From contig JAFRTM010000020.1 in assembly GCA_017439185.1 (NCBI GenBank), positions 17,140-81,139 of the forward strand: DNA of 64,000 nt. Reading direction: 5' to 3'. Numbering within the stretch: position 1 is the first letter of the stretch; the number at the start of each line of letters is the position of its first letter. A program made the position numbers and the translations under genes. This document shows, in pieces, positions 27,034 through 36,643 of this stretch. The notes under the pieces are model-generated. The model saw only the letters and a program-made list of their open reading frames with translations, did not search any database and was not told the origin of the DNA. This DNA comes from Bacteroidales bacterium (GTDB taxonomy: Bacteria; Bacteroidota; Bacteroidia; Bacteroidales; P3).

Positions 27034-27951
27034 TTATCTTACGCCGAGGATTGCTGCCATAAGAGCCTGACGGACATAGACGCCGTTTTGGGCTTGGCGG
27101 AAATAGTAGGCGTAAGGAGTCTTGTCCACGTCGACGGTGATCTCGTTGACTCTCGGCAGCGGGTGGAGCACTCGCATGTTGTCCTTGCAGCCTTTGAGCA
27201 TGTCGGCGGTGAGGATGCAGGAGTCTTTAACACGTTCGTATTCCATGGGGTCAGGGAAGCGTTCGCGCTGCACACGGGTCATATATATGATGTCGGCGAC
27301 GGGGACCACGTCTTTGATGTCGGTATATTGGTAGTATTTGAGACCTGCGTTCTTGACGCTCATCTTCACGCTGCTCGGGAGTTTCAGCTCTTCGGGACTG
27401 ACGAGGTGGAAGGTGGCGTTGAAGTTGCACATGGCCTGCACGAGGCTGTGAACCGTTCTGCCGTATTTCAGGTCACCGACACAGGCGATGTTGAGGTTGT
27501 CCAAGCGACCCTGAGTCTTGCGGATGCTGTAGAGGTCGAGCATACACTGTGTGGGGTGTTGGTTGGCGCCGTCGCCTGCGTTGATGACGGGGACTGTGCT
27601 TACCTCGCTTGCATAGCGGCTGCTACCCTCTTTGGGGTTACGCATCACGATGAGGTCGGCATAGGAGGAGACCATCACGATGGTGTCGTGCAGCGACTCG
27701 CCCTTTTGGACACTTGTGCCACCAGGGTCCGAGAATCCGATGATTCTCGCCCCCAATTGGTTCGCTGCACTCTCGAAGGAGAGCCTTGTCCTTGTGGAGG
27801 GCTCGAAGAAGAGAGTTGCGACGACCTTGTCGCTCAGGATTTTCTGTTTGGGGTTCTTCTCGAACTCCTCGGCGATGTCCAACACCTCGATGTACTCGTC
27901 TTTCGAGAAGTCGGTGATGCTGATTAGATTACGACCTTTTAATGTGCTCAT
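27034..27951 (-). CDS. pyrB: aspartate carbamoyltransferase catalytic chain
   Basis: The 305-residue enzyme joins carbamoyl phosphate and aspartate in pyrimidine synthesis. It shows the carbamoyl phosphate site FFEPSTRTRLSFESA (about residues 48-62), the NAGDGANQHPTQ motif (about 122-133) and HPLPRVNEI (about 262-270). The length is typical. A TAnnTTTG promoter element lies 44 bases upstream and pyrI follows, so a pyrBI operon is clear. Confidence 0.97.
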   Translation of the reverse strand: MSTLKGRNLISITDFSKDEYIEVLDIAEEFEKNPKQKILSDKVVATLFFEPSTRTRLSFESAANQLGARIIGFSDPGGTSVQKGESLHDTIVMVSSYADLIVMRNPKEGSSRYASEVSTVPVINAGDGANQHPTQCMLDLYSIRKTQGRLDNLNIACVGDLKYGRTVHSLVQAMCNFNATFHLVSPEELKLPSSVKMSVKNAGLKYYQYTDIKDVVPVADIIYMTRVQRERFPDPMEYERVKDSCILTADMLKGCKDNMRVLHPLPRVNEITVDVDKTPYAYYFRQAQNGVYVRQALMAAILGVR

Positions 27952-27994
27952 ATTGTGTATTTTTTATTTCTTTTCCACGTAACATTTCCGATTG

Positions 27995-28002
27995 CAAAGA
28001 TA
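27995..28002 (-). promoter_or_regulatory. -7 element of the pyrBI promoter
   Basis: Read leftwards this is TATCTTTG followed by C, 44 bases before the pyrB start. Confidence 0.6.
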
Positions 28003-28046
28003 CGTATATTCTTTCATTCGTAGAAAAAAACTTTTCAACCGAGTGT

Positions 28047-29054
28047 TCATAAATCCTTCTTACCCTCTAAGGCAGGGGCGAAGGAGGGGTTGATGGCGAG
28101 GGCTTTGTCGTAGTATTCTGCCGCCTCGCTTTTGTTGCCGTTGAGGGCGTAGGCGCAGGCGAGGTTGGCGAGGGCTTCGATGTAGTTGGGGTCACACTCC
28201 ACCGCCCTTTTCAGGTACTCGATAGCCTGAGGGTAGTCGCCATAGTGGAACATCTCGATGTAGCCGAGGTTGTGCCAAGCGTAGGGGTTGTTGGCGTCGA
28301 GGTCCAAGAGGTTCTTGTAGTGTTCCTCGGCTTTCTCCATCTTGCCTTGGTTTTGGTAGAACATCGCCAACGAGTAAAGGACATTGGTGTTGGAGGGGTC
28401 GAGACGGAGGGCAGTGGCGAGGTATTCGAGAGCCAAGGGGTTGCCGCGGTCGGCGTATTCGTTGCCGAGTTCCTCGTAGGCACGGGGATAGTCGGGGTAG
28501 AGGTTGGTGAGTTTGCGGAAGTAGGACGCTGCCTTTGCCGTGTCTCCCGTTTCCTTGTAGATAAAACCTTTCAGTTCGAGAGCTGTTCGGTTGTTAGGGT
28601 CGGCAGCCGTCACCTGACTGAGGTGGTCCATCGCACGGTCGTAGTCTTTCGAATAGAAGGCGATTTCGCCGAGTTTCAGCCACGCCTCGCGGTCGTTCTT
28701 GTCCATCTGCGTGACACGCTCGATTGCGGAATAGGAACCGTCCATGCGTCCGAGGCGGAAATAGGTGTCGCCCAAAAGCATAAAATATTCCTTCTTGCCG
28801 TCGTCGAGGGAAGTGGCCTTCTCCAAGTCGGCGATTGCCTCGTTGTAGCGTTCGAGGTTCACATAGACCTTGGCGCGCTCATAGAGCAGGTCGGCGTCCT
28901 TCGGCTTCTTCTTTATCTTGATGTCGAGGACTTCCAAACGCTCGCTGTCGCTCATCGTTTCCGACGGTTTCTTGCCGCCACAAGCGACTGTGCCGAACAT
29001 CAGCGTCACCGTCACCACCGTCACCGCAATCTGTCTTAACAATATTCTATTCAT
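28047..29054 (-). CDS. TPR-repeat lipoprotein
   Basis: I start at the ATG at 29054 (MNRILLRQIAVTVV), which gives a lipoprotein signal with lipobox FGTVAC; the ORF can be extended 14 codons upstream but that breaks the signal. The 335-residue product then has about eight TPR repeats, such as YNEAIADLEKATSLD and PQAIEYLKRAVECDP. It is probably attached to the outer membrane and binds other proteins. It stands between pyrB and a dihydrouridine synthase gene without an obvious functional tie. Confidence 0.82.
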   Translation of the reverse strand: MNRILLRQIAVTVVTVTLMFGTVACGGKKPSETMSDSERLEVLDIKIKKKPKDADLLYERAKVYVNLERYNEAIADLEKATSLDDGKKEYFMLLGDTYFRLGRMDGSYSAIERVTQMDKNDREAWLKLGEIAFYSKDYDRAMDHLSQVTAADPNNRTALELKGFIYKETGDTAKAASYFRKLTNLYPDYPRAYEELGNEYADRGNPLALEYLATALRLDPSNTNVLYSLAMFYQNQGKMEKAEEHYKNLLDLDANNPYAWHNLGYIEMFHYGDYPQAIEYLKRAVECDPNYIEALANLACAYALNGNKSEAAEYYDKALAINPSFAPALEGKKDL

Positions 29055-29112
29055 ATTCCTTATTATATACATATCTATATTATATATAGTCTCCACAGCT
29101 TATATCTGACTC

Positions 29113-29233
29113 TACTCCTTTTGCTCCCCTTTTGCTCTCCTTCTGTTCACCTTTTGTGCAACAACCACATTACTACTACCATTAACCAACCATTAACCAA
29201 CCTTTACTCAACCTTTAACCAACCTTTAACCGT
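29113..29233. repeat. degenerate 11-base tandem array, eleven units, entering the dus 3' end
   Basis: Units in register include tactccttttg, ctccccttttg, ctctccttctg, ttcaccttttg, then ccattaaccaa twice, cctttactcaa, cctttaaccaa and cctttaaccgt. The left half and the right half differ in sequence but keep the same 11-base step. The last units encode the final residues of the dihydrouridine synthase. Confidence 0.75.
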
Positions 29234-30150
29234 TCCACTTCCTGTTCCACTCCTTTTTTGAACTCTTCGTAGCCTTCGAGCCGCAGGAGTTCCCTTGCGC
29301 GGCTTTCCACGACGCCCAAACTCCTGTAAGCCAAGCACCAATACTCCTTCATCTTGCGCACACGGGGTTGGTCGGCGGGGAAGACACGGACAATCTCGTC
29401 CATCAAGTCCTGCACCATGTCGGCAGCCCTTTTGCGGCTGTCGCACTCCTCGCCTCTTATCTTCAACGGCAGGGAGGGATCGTAGAGGACTCCGCGGCCA
29501 ATCATGACGTCATGTACGCCGAAGCGTTGGACAATGGAGTTGTAATCCTCGGCGGTGCAGATGTCGCCATTGTATATGACCTTGTGGCGCAAGCGTTTGA
29601 GGCATTCGCCGAAGCGCTGAAGGTCGGGGGTTCCGCCATACTGCTGCTTGCCCGTTCGGGGATGGATGGTGACGCTCTTCAGGTCGTAGGCGTTGAGGAC
29701 GTCTATCACCCTTTCCGACTCGTCGCCGCTTCGGTGCCCGATCCTCATCTTCACGCTCAAAGCCACTCCCACCCTCGCGGTGACGTAGCGCAAGACCTCG
29801 TCGATCTCGTCGGGGAAAGGGAGTATGCCGCTGCCACGGTGCTTGGCGGCCACCCGCCGCATGGGGCAGCCGATATTCCAATTGACTTCGTCGTAGCCCA
29901 ACTTCTGCAAACCTTCCGCCATCACCACAAACTCTTCCTTTTCCTTGCCCAAGAGCTGCGGCACCACCCGCATGCTTCCCACGTTGTTCTCGGGCAGGAC
30001 GTCGTCCAACTGCTCGTCGCTCGCCACCGTGCCGTGGGTCAGCGACAGGAACGGCGACACCGCATAGTCCAACGCCTTGGGGAAATGCCGCTCATAGACT
30101 CTACGGAAGAGCACTTCGGTCAATCCCTGCATTGGGGCGAGAATGAGCAT
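29215..30150 (-). CDS. tRNA-dihydrouridine synthase
   Basis: The 311-residue flavoprotein reduces uridines in the D-loop of tRNAs. It begins LILAPMQGLTEVLFRR and has the catalytic Cys95 in NIGCPMRRVAAKHRGSG, with the FMN-phosphate site VMIGRGVLYDP near residues 215-225. The fold is the Dus TIM barrel with a helical C-terminal domain. Its final codons lie within an 11-base repeat array. Which uridine it modifies cannot be read from the sequence. Confidence 0.92.
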   Translation of the reverse strand: MLILAPMQGLTEVLFRRVYERHFPKALDYAVSPFLSLTHGTVASDEQLDDVLPENNVGSMRVVPQLLGKEKEEFVVMAEGLQKLGYDEVNWNIGCPMRRVAAKHRGSGILPFPDEIDEVLRYVTARVGVALSVKMRIGHRSGDESERVIDVLNAYDLKSVTIHPRTGKQQYGGTPDLQRFGECLKRLRHKVIYNGDICTAEDYNSIVQRFGVHDVMIGRGVLYDPSLPLKIRGEECDSRKRAADMVQDLMDEIVRVFPADQPRVRKMKEYWCLAYRSLGVVESRARELLRLEGYEEFKKGVEQEVERLKVG

Positions 30151-30154
30151 GGGA

Positions 30155-30210
30155 GAGTTTTGAGTTTTAAGTTTTGAGTTATGAGTTATGAGTTCTAAGT
30201 TGTGAGTTAT
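30155..30210. repeat. degenerate 7-base tandem array, eight units
   Basis: Units are gagtttt, gagtttt, aagtttt, gagttat, gagttat, gagttct, aagttgt and gagttat. The same unit family occurs at 39063-39104. Confidence 0.75.
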
Positions 30211-30220
30211 AAACTGACCA

Positions 30221-31132
30221 CTATTTCACTGAGAGTACTTCAATTTCGAGGACCAAGGGGGTGTAGGCTTGCACTATGGGCTGAGCGCCCTGCTCGCCGT
30301 AAGCCATGGACGAGGGGATGAGGAGAGTGAGTTTGGATCCCTCCTTCCTGCCGTCCAAGCCGACCATCCACCCCTCGATGAGGGCGAGGTCGCCTACCTT
30401 GTAGGTGAGCGGCGAATAGCCTTTGCCTGCCACAACCGACTTCTCGGCTTCCGCCACCGACTTCTTGCTCGTGTCGAAGAGGAATCCGTCGATAGTGCGG
30501 CAGACGTAATCGACCGTGACGGTCTTGCCTTTCTTCACCGCCTTGCCTTTGCCCTGCTCGGTGACCAACGCCATGACGCCCCCTTTCAGCTCCACCCACG
30601 GACCCGAGTGGTTGTTGAGGTACATCTCGATGAGATGGGGCTCGGCGGCTTTGCGTTGGCGCACCTCCGCCAAATACTGTTCCTGCTCCAACGCCAAGTC
30701 GTTGGGAGTGAGGATGTCGTCGATTTTCAGGGTATAGAAAAGCCTCATGCCTTTGCCTGCCACATAGGAGGAGGGCATCTGCTCGGGGGTGACGTATTTA
30801 GCCATCTCGTCGGCACTCACGCCGAAGACCGCCACGTCGCCACGGTGCATCAGGAGGAGACCCTCGGTGAGGTCGCCGCCGAAGGTGTAGTTGCCCACCT
30901 GAGTGAGGCGCTGAGGCTTGCCGCTGTTGCTCATAAGGGTGTCGCCTTCGAAGACGAGAGTCATCTCGCCCACGACAATATCGCCCCTCTGCACCTTCTG
31001 AGCGGCGGGATTGGACTTCTCGAAACGGTACATGAGACCGTTTTCGGTGATGTCGAAAAGACGTTTTTCCTGAGCGGAGGCAGTCAACGCCATGCCCGCC
31101 ACAAGGGCTATCACTGCTAATATTCGTTTCAT
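30221..31132 (-). CDS. secreted FKBP-type peptidyl-prolyl isomerase
   Basis: The ATG at 31132 (MKRILAVIALVAGMALT) opens a signal peptide. The 303-residue protein holds two FKBP-like parts: a divergent one (about 35-140) and a second (about 195-303) with KKGKTVTVDYVCRTIDGFLF and LLIPSSMAYGEQGAQP, the usual FKBP end. It would help proteins fold in the periplasm. Several active-site aromatic residues of the first domain are not clear, so it may be mainly a chaperone. Confidence 0.82.
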   Translation of the reverse strand: MKRILAVIALVAGMALTASAQEKRLFDITENGLMYRFEKSNPAAQKVQRGDIVVGEMTLVFEGDTLMSNSGKPQRLTQVGNYTFGGDLTEGLLLMHRGDVAVFGVSADEMAKYVTPEQMPSSYVAGKGMRLFYTLKIDDILTPNDLALEQEQYLAEVRQRKAAEPHLIEMYLNNHSGPWVELKGGVMALVTEQGKGKAVKKGKTVTVDYVCRTIDGFLFDTSKKSVAEAEKSVVAGKGYSPLTYKVGDLALIEGWMVGLDGRKEGSKLTLLIPSSMAYGEQGAQPIVQAYTPLVLEIEVLSVK

Positions 31133-31167
31133 ATCTGTCTGCGCTATCTGATTAGTAATTGTGACCA

Positions 31168-33795
31168 CTAACATCCGAAGGCTTTCAGCTGAGCCTTGAG
31201 GGCTTCAATCTTCTGTTCGGCGTCGGCTTTCTTCTTGCGCTCGTTGTTGACCACCGCTTCGGGGGCTCCGTTGACGAACTTCTCGTTGGAGAGCTTCTTC
31301 ATGACGCTCGCCAAGAAGCCTTCGGCGTAGGCGAGTTCCCCTTTCAGTTTCTCGACCTCGGCAGCCACGTCGATGTTGGAGCTCATAGGCACGTAGTATT
31401 CGGTGGTGCCGACCATGAGGCTCACCGCTCCGTCCATCTTCTCTTCCACCGCCTCGATTTTGCCCACGTTGGCGAGTTTCATGACGATGCCGTCGAACTG
31501 CGAAGGATGCTGCCCTTTGACGTAGAGGTCCAAGGACTCCTTGGGCGACAAGCCCTTGCTGTTCCTGATGCCGCGGACTCCTGCTATGAGTTCACGGGTG
31601 CGGTCGAAGTCGTCGAGCATCCGTTGGTCGTAGAACACGCTCATCGGGTAGTGCTGCAGCATGATGGTGGCGCTTTCGCAACGTTCTTTCAGCAGGTGCC
31701 ATATCTCCTCGGTCACGAACGGCATGAAGGGGTGCAGGATGCACATGAGGCGTTCGAAGATGCCGAGAGTAGCCGAGTAGGTCTCACGGTCTACGGGCGA
31801 GCCGTAGGCGGGCTTCACCATCTCGAGGAACCACGAGCAGAAGTCGTCCCACACAAGTTTGTAACTCTTCATGAGAGCCTCGCTGAGACGGTAGTGGTCG
31901 AAGTCGTATTCTATGCCTTCCAAGACAGCCGCCATGCGCTGTTCCATCCATTGGATGCTCTTGGCGTTGTCGTCGCTCTGCTGCAGTTCGTCGCTCACCG
32001 TCCATCCTTTGACCAAACGCAGGGCGTTCCAAATCTTGTTGGCGAAGTTGCGTCCCTGTTCGCAGATGCTCTCGTCGAAGGGGAGGTCGTTGCCCGCAGG
32101 GGCGGTGAGGAGCATTCCCATGCGCACTCCGTCGGCGCCGTATTTTTCAATCAGTCCGATGGGGTCGGGGCTGTTGCCGAGGCTCTTGCTCATCTTCCTG
32201 CCGAGCTTGTCGCGCACTATGCCTGTGAAATAGACGTGCCTGAAGGGCACCTCTTTCCTGTATTCCTCGCCTGCCATAATCATCCTTGCCACCCAAAAGA
32301 AAATGATGTCGGGAGCGGTGATGAGGTCGTCGGTGGGGTAATAGTATTTGATTTCCTCGTTGTCGGGGTTGCGGATGCCGTCGAAGAGGGATATGGGCCA
32401 CAGCCAACTGCTGAACCACGTGTCGAGGACGTCTTCGTCCTGACGGAGGTCTTCGGCTTTGACGGTGCTGCCGAACTTCTCCTGAGCCAAGCGCAGAGCC
32501 TCTTCGGCAGTCTCAGCCACTATGGTCTCCTGTCTGCCCTCGATGTCGAGGTAGTAGGCGGGAATGCGCTGACCCCACCACAGTTGGCGGCTGATGCACC
32601 AATCCTTTATGTTTTCGAGCCAATGGCGGTAGGTGTTCTTGAACTTCTCGGGGTGGAACTGAATGGTGTCGTCCTCCACCACCTCGAGGGCTTTCTTCGC
32701 CACCTCGGTCATGCTCATAAACCACTGTGCCGAGAGTTTGGGTTCAATGACGGCGTCGGTACGCTCGGAGTGCCCCACCTTGTTCACATAGTCCTCTATC
32801 TTCTCGATGAGACCCTGCTCGTCGAGGTCTTTGACTATCTGCTTGCGGCAGGCGAAGCGGTCCATGCCGACGTATTTGCCCCCTTCGCTGTTGAGGGTGC
32901 CGTTGTCGTTGAAGATGTCAATCGACGGCAGTCCGTACTTCATTCCGAGGTTGTAGTCGTTGATGTCGTGGGCAGGAGTAATCTTCAAGGCGCCTGTGCC
33001 GAACTCACGGTCGACGTACTCGTCCATGATGATGGGCACCACACGACCTACGGAGGGCACTATGACCTTCTTGCCTTTGAGCCACGAGTAGCGCTCGTCC
33101 TCGGGGTGCACACACACCGCCGTGTCGCCCAAGATGGTCTCGGGACGGGTGGTGGCTACCACTATATACTTGTCCTCCCCTTCCACGAAGTAGCGAAGGT
33201 AGTAGAGTTTGCTCTGACTCTCTTTGTAGATGACCTCCTCGTCGCTGACGGCGGTGAGAGCCTTGGGGTCCCAATTCACCATCCTCACTCCGCGGTAGAT
33301 CAGTCCCTTGCGGTAGAGGTCGCAGAACACCCTTATGACGCTTTCGTAGCGTATGGGGTCCATGGTGAAGGCGGTACGGTCCCAATCGCAACTTGCACCC
33401 AAGCGCCTCAGCTGCTTGAGTATTATGCCGCCATGCTCCTCTTTCCACTCCCATGCATATTTCATGAACTCTTCCCTGTCAAGGCTTCGCTTGTCTATAC
33501 CCCTCTCTTTCAGCATGTTGACAACTTTCGCCTCGGTGGCTATGCTTGCGTGGTCCGTGCCTGGTACCCAACAGGCGTTGCGTCCCATCATGCGGGCACG
33601 GCGCACGAGGACATCCTGAATGGTGTTGTTGAGCATGTGTCCCATGTGCAGCACTCCCGTCACATTGGGCGGCGGTATCACCACCACATAGGGTCTCCTG
33701 TTGTCGGGCTCGCTGTGGAATATTTTCTTCTCCAACCAAAACTTATACCATTTTTCCTCCACCTCGGCAGGGGCATAATGCGGTGCTATCTCCAT
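31168..33795 (-). CDS. valS: valyl-tRNA synthetase
   Basis: The 875-residue class I synthetase shows the HIGH-type motif [16 protein letters not shown] (about residues 42-57), the editing domain, [16 protein letters not shown] near residue 530, and a C-terminal coiled-coil arm (last 70 residues, rich in Lys and Glu). It charges tRNA-Val. Length and motif order agree with the family. It has its own promoter element upstream. Confidence 0.97.
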   Translation of the reverse strand: MEIAPHYAPAEVEEKWYKFWLEKKIFHSEPDNRRPYVVVIPPPNVTGVLHMGHMLNNTIQDVLVRRARMMGRNACWVPGTDHASIATEAKVVNMLKERGIDKRSLDREEFMKYAWEWKEEHGGIILKQLRRLGASCDWDRTAFTMDPIRYESVIRVFCDLYRKGLIYRGVRMVNWDPKALTAVSDEEVIYKESQSKLYYLRYFVEGEDKYIVVATTRPETILGDTAVCVHPEDERYSWLKGKKVIVPSVGRVVPIIMDEYVDREFGTGALKITPAHDINDYNLGMKYGLPSIDIFNDNGTLNSEGGKYVGMDRFACRKQIVKDLDEQGLIEKIEDYVNKVGHSERTDAVIEPKLSAQWFMSMTEVAKKALEVVEDDTIQFHPEKFKNTYRHWLENIKDWCISRQLWWGQRIPAYYLDIEGRQETIVAETAEEALRLAQEKFGSTVKAEDLRQDEDVLDTWFSSWLWPISLFDGIRNPDNEEIKYYYPTDDLITAPDIIFFWVARMIMAGEEYRKEVPFRHVYFTGIVRDKLGRKMSKSLGNSPDPIGLIEKYGADGVRMGMLLTAPAGNDLPFDESICEQGRNFANKIWNALRLVKGWTVSDELQQSDDNAKSIQWMEQRMAAVLEGIEYDFDHYRLSEALMKSYKLVWDDFCSWFLEMVKPAYGSPVDRETYSATLGIFERLMCILHPFMPFVTEEIWHLLKERCESATIMLQHYPMSVFYDQRMLDDFDRTRELIAGVRGIRNSKGLSPKESLDLYVKGQHPSQFDGIVMKLANVGKIEAVEEKMDGAVSLMVGTTEYYVPMSSNIDVAAEVEKLKGELAYAEGFLASVMKKLSNEKFVNGAPEAVVNNERKKKADAEQKIEALKAQLKAFGC

Positions 33796-33840
33796 AATTA
33801 TTATATTTTTATATTATTTTTTCTATAATAAACAATCGGG

Positions 33841-33848
33841 CAAAGATA
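33841..33848 (-). promoter_or_regulatory. -7 element of the valS promoter
   Basis: Read leftwards this is TATCTTTG followed by C, 46 bases before the valS start. Confidence 0.6.
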
Positions 33849-33944
33849 CACAATTATTTTTAATTGGACGTTTTTTTCGTTCAATTTTTGTAATTTGCCT
33901 GATAAGAAGTGTTCCCTGCACCCTTCCTGCAGGGTCTTTGGGCT

Positions 33945-34703
33945 CTATGAGTCTTCCCTGACGTCTGCCGCTACCACCCCTATTTGCGCCGTGATGCTCA
34001 CTCCGCGGTTGTTGTCTATTCGGTACTGCCACTTGCCGCCGTCTTCTGCCTTCTGTCTGTACACTGCCACCTCCTCCCCTCGGCGGGTCTCGGCGAGGAA
34101 GTCTATCTCCAAGTCGCACACTGCCGTGCCATCGGGGCGCAGGTCGTCTATCCACTTCACATATTCGCTGTTGTTCACATGGCGGGTGTGGTCAAGCATC
34201 GAAGGTTTTACCTTGAAGGAGTCCACCTTGTCGGCGTCGGCGAAGGGTTGCAGGCGCAGTTTGGCGAGCCTCTGCTTGTCTGTGGCGCACTCGGTGTGGT
34301 GCACATAACCCTCCATTATGCTGTCCAAGCGGCATACCCTGCGGGCTGTAAAGTCTATCACAACCCAATAGGCCGAGGCGGTGGCGAGGACGTTGCCCTC
34401 GTGGTCGAACACGCGGTAGTCACGGGCGTTGAAAAGCCCGTCGTTGCCTCTCGACCACGTGGAGAACTGCACGACCTCGCCATAGGCGGGCATCCTCTCT
34501 ATCACGTAGTACATCCTGCTCAGCACCCATGCCTTGTCCTTCGCTATGAGGTCGAAGTAGCTTATATGGGTGAGTATCGTGTGTTCCTCCGCCACGGTCT
34601 GCATCAGGCGTGAGAGTCCCCACAGCGAGAGGCGGTCGTCCTCGTCGCAGAGGTACGACTCTATCTTGTAACTGTTCGTATATACGTTCCTGTCGTCTAT
34701 CAT
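33945..34703 (-). CDS. acyl-ACP thioesterase
   Basis: The 252-residue protein has two hotdog halves. The first opens YKIESYLCDEDDRLSLWGLS and contains SRGNDGLFNARDYRVFD; the second holds MLDHTRHVNNSEYVKWIDDL (about 168-187, 20 residues), matching the catalytic Asn/His region of bacterial acyl-ACP thioesterases. It would release free fatty acids from acyl carrier protein. It begins 33 bases after argS and probably shares that transcript. Confidence 0.9.
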   Translation of the reverse strand: MIDDRNVYTNSYKIESYLCDEDDRLSLWGLSRLMQTVAEEHTILTHISYFDLIAKDKAWVLSRMYYVIERMPAYGEVVQFSTWSRGNDGLFNARDYRVFDHEGNVLATASAYWVVIDFTARRVCRLDSIMEGYVHHTECATDKQRLAKLRLQPFADADKVDSFKVKPSMLDHTRHVNNSEYVKWIDDLRPDGTAVCDLEIDFLAETRRGEEVAVYRQKAEDGGKWQYRIDNNRGVSITAQIGVVAADVREDS

Positions 34704-34736
34704 CGCTTTAAGGTTTAATATCGCAAATGCCGTCCC

Positions 34737-36521
34737 CTACATCCTCTCAGGCACCTCGATGCCGAGGATGTCCATGGTGTTGCGCAAGGCGGTCGCCACC
34801 GTGTCGCACAGGGCAATCCTGAAACTGCGCACCTCGGTGTTCGGTTCCCTCAGTATCGGGGTGTCCTGATAGAAGGAATTGAACGCCTTGGCGAGGTCGT
34901 AGGCGTAGTTTGCCACCTGTGCAGGACTCATAGCCTCGGAAGCCTGTTCTATGACCGTCGGCATGGTGTGGAGCAGTTTCACCACCTCGCGCTCTTTCTC
35001 CTGCAGGGCTATGCCTGCCCACTCTCCGTTCCGCTCCGTCTGCTCCCCTCCCCTTCTCACTATGCTCCTGATGCGGGCGTGGGTGTATTGGATGAACGGT
35101 CCCGTGTTGCCGTTGAAGTCTATGCTTTCGGCGGGATTGAACAGCATGTTCTTGGTGGGGTCCACTTTCAGTATGAAGTATTTGAGGGCTCCGAGTGCGA
35201 GGATATGGTAGAGGTGGGTGCGTTCCGCTTCGGAGAGTTCGTCGTTTTTGCCGTGTGCCTCGCTCATCTCCTTGGCGGTCTGCTCCATTTGGTCTATGAG
35301 GTCGTCGGCGTCCACCACGGTGCCTTCCCTCGACTTCATCTTGCCGTTGGGCAATTCCACCATGCCGTAACTCAGGTGATAGACCTTCTCTGCCCACGGG
35401 AATCCCAACTTGGAGAGGACTATCTTGAGCACCTTGAAATGGTAGTCTTGCTCGTTTCCTACGACGTATATGAGCCTCTCGGCGCCGAAGTCCTCGTGAC
35501 GCAGCAGTGCCGTGCCGAGGTCTTGGGTCATATATACCGACGTGCCGTCGCTGCGGAGGAGGAGTTTTTGGTCCAAGCCGTCGGCGGCGAGGTCTATCCA
35601 CACCGAGCCGTCTTCCTTGCGGAAAAACACCCCTTTCTCCAATCCCTTCTGCACCAACTCCTTGCCGAGGAGGTAGGTCTCGCTTTCGTGATAGACCTTG
35701 TCGAAGGCTATGCCGAGGCGGTTGTAGGTCTCGTCGAATCCTGCATAAACCCACCCGTTCATCGTCTCCCACAGGGTGCGCACCTCCTTGTCGCCCTCTT
35801 CCCACTTCTTCAACATAGCCTGCGCCTCTTTCATCAGGGGCGACTCTTTCTTGGCTTTCTCTTCCTCCATCCCTTCCGCCACCATGGCGGCAACCTCTTC
35901 CTTATAGTGCTTGTCGAACTCCACATAGTATTTGCCCACCAAGTGGTCGCCTTTCATGCCCGACGTCTCGGGGGTCTCGCCGTTGCCGTAGCGCTGCCAC
36001 GCCAACATGCTCTTGCATATATGTATTCCCCTGTCGTTCACGAGGTTCACCTTCTTCACGTTGTGTCCTCCCACGGCGAGGAGACGGCTGACGCTCCATC
36101 CGAGGAGGTTGTTGCGTATGTGACCGAGATGCAGCGGCTTGTTGGTATTGGGGCTTGAATACTCTATCACCACGGGAGCTGCCCCTTCGGCGGCTTGCTT
36201 CAAGCCGTAGGTGCCGTTGCCTGTTATCGCTGCCACGAAGTCGGTCCAATAGCGGTCGGCTATCGTAAGGTTCAGGAAACCTTTCACCACGTTGTATTCG
36301 CTCACCTCCTCCACGTTCTTCTGCAGCCACTCCCCTATCTCGCCACCCACTGCCTCGGGCGACTTCCTCGCCGCCTTCACATACGGGAACACCACCAAGG
36401 TGATGTCGCCTGCAAACTCTTTCTTTGTTCCCTGCAGCAGTATTTTTTCACTCTCCACCTCTATTCCGTACATCTCTCTAAGGCTTTTGCTTATAGCCTT
36501 TTGCAGTTTTTCTTCTATCAT
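34737..36521 (-). CDS. argS: arginyl-tRNA synthetase
   Basis: I start at the ATG at 36521 (MIEEKLQKAISKSLREMYG), because an in-frame extension of 38 codons upstream covers the promoter and reads as hydrophobic noise. The 594-residue enzyme has the ArgS N-terminal domain, the HIGH-type motif SSPNTNKPLHLGHIRNN and the anticodon-binding C-terminal domain ending LGIEVPERM. It charges tRNA-Arg. Confidence 0.96.
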   Translation of the reverse strand: MIEEKLQKAISKSLREMYGIEVESEKILLQGTKKEFAGDITLVVFPYVKAARKSPEAVGGEIGEWLQKNVEEVSEYNVVKGFLNLTIADRYWTDFVAAITGNGTYGLKQAAEGAAPVVIEYSSPNTNKPLHLGHIRNNLLGWSVSRLLAVGGHNVKKVNLVNDRGIHICKSMLAWQRYGNGETPETSGMKGDHLVGKYYVEFDKHYKEEVAAMVAEGMEEEKAKKESPLMKEAQAMLKKWEEGDKEVRTLWETMNGWVYAGFDETYNRLGIAFDKVYHESETYLLGKELVQKGLEKGVFFRKEDGSVWIDLAADGLDQKLLLRSDGTSVYMTQDLGTALLRHEDFGAERLIYVVGNEQDYHFKVLKIVLSKLGFPWAEKVYHLSYGMVELPNGKMKSREGTVVDADDLIDQMEQTAKEMSEAHGKNDELSEAERTHLYHILALGALKYFILKVDPTKNMLFNPAESIDFNGNTGPFIQYTHARIRSIVRRGGEQTERNGEWAGIALQEKEREVVKLLHTMPTVIEQASEAMSPAQVANYAYDLAKAFNSFYQDTPILREPNTEVRSFRIALCDTVATALRNTMDILGIEVPERM

Positions 36522-36542
36522 TGTTACATATTTTTTCAAATG

Positions 36543-36550
36543 CAAAAATA
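36543..36550 (-). promoter_or_regulatory. -7 element of the argS promoter
   Basis: Read leftwards this is TATTTTTG followed by C, 22 bases before the chosen argS start. It supports that start, because longer forms would begin upstream of the promoter. Confidence 0.5.
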
Positions 36551-36593
36551 CAAAATAATTTTTATTCATTATTATTATTAAAGAAAAAAGTGT

Positions 36594-36601
36594 TACCTTT
36601 G
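36594..36601 (+). promoter_or_regulatory. -7 element of the membrane pyrophosphatase promoter
   Basis: TACCTTTG followed by C matches TAnnTTTG, 43 bases before the start at 36644. It is back to back with the argS promoter. Confidence 0.6.
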
Positions 36602-36643
36602 CAACTGCAAATAAAATAAGAGAAAAATATAACAATACTGATA

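Noticed and set aside
31507-33828. 773-residue open frame opposite valS
   Set aside because: Shadow of valS; no domain and rich in His, Val and Leu as expected from the reverse strand.
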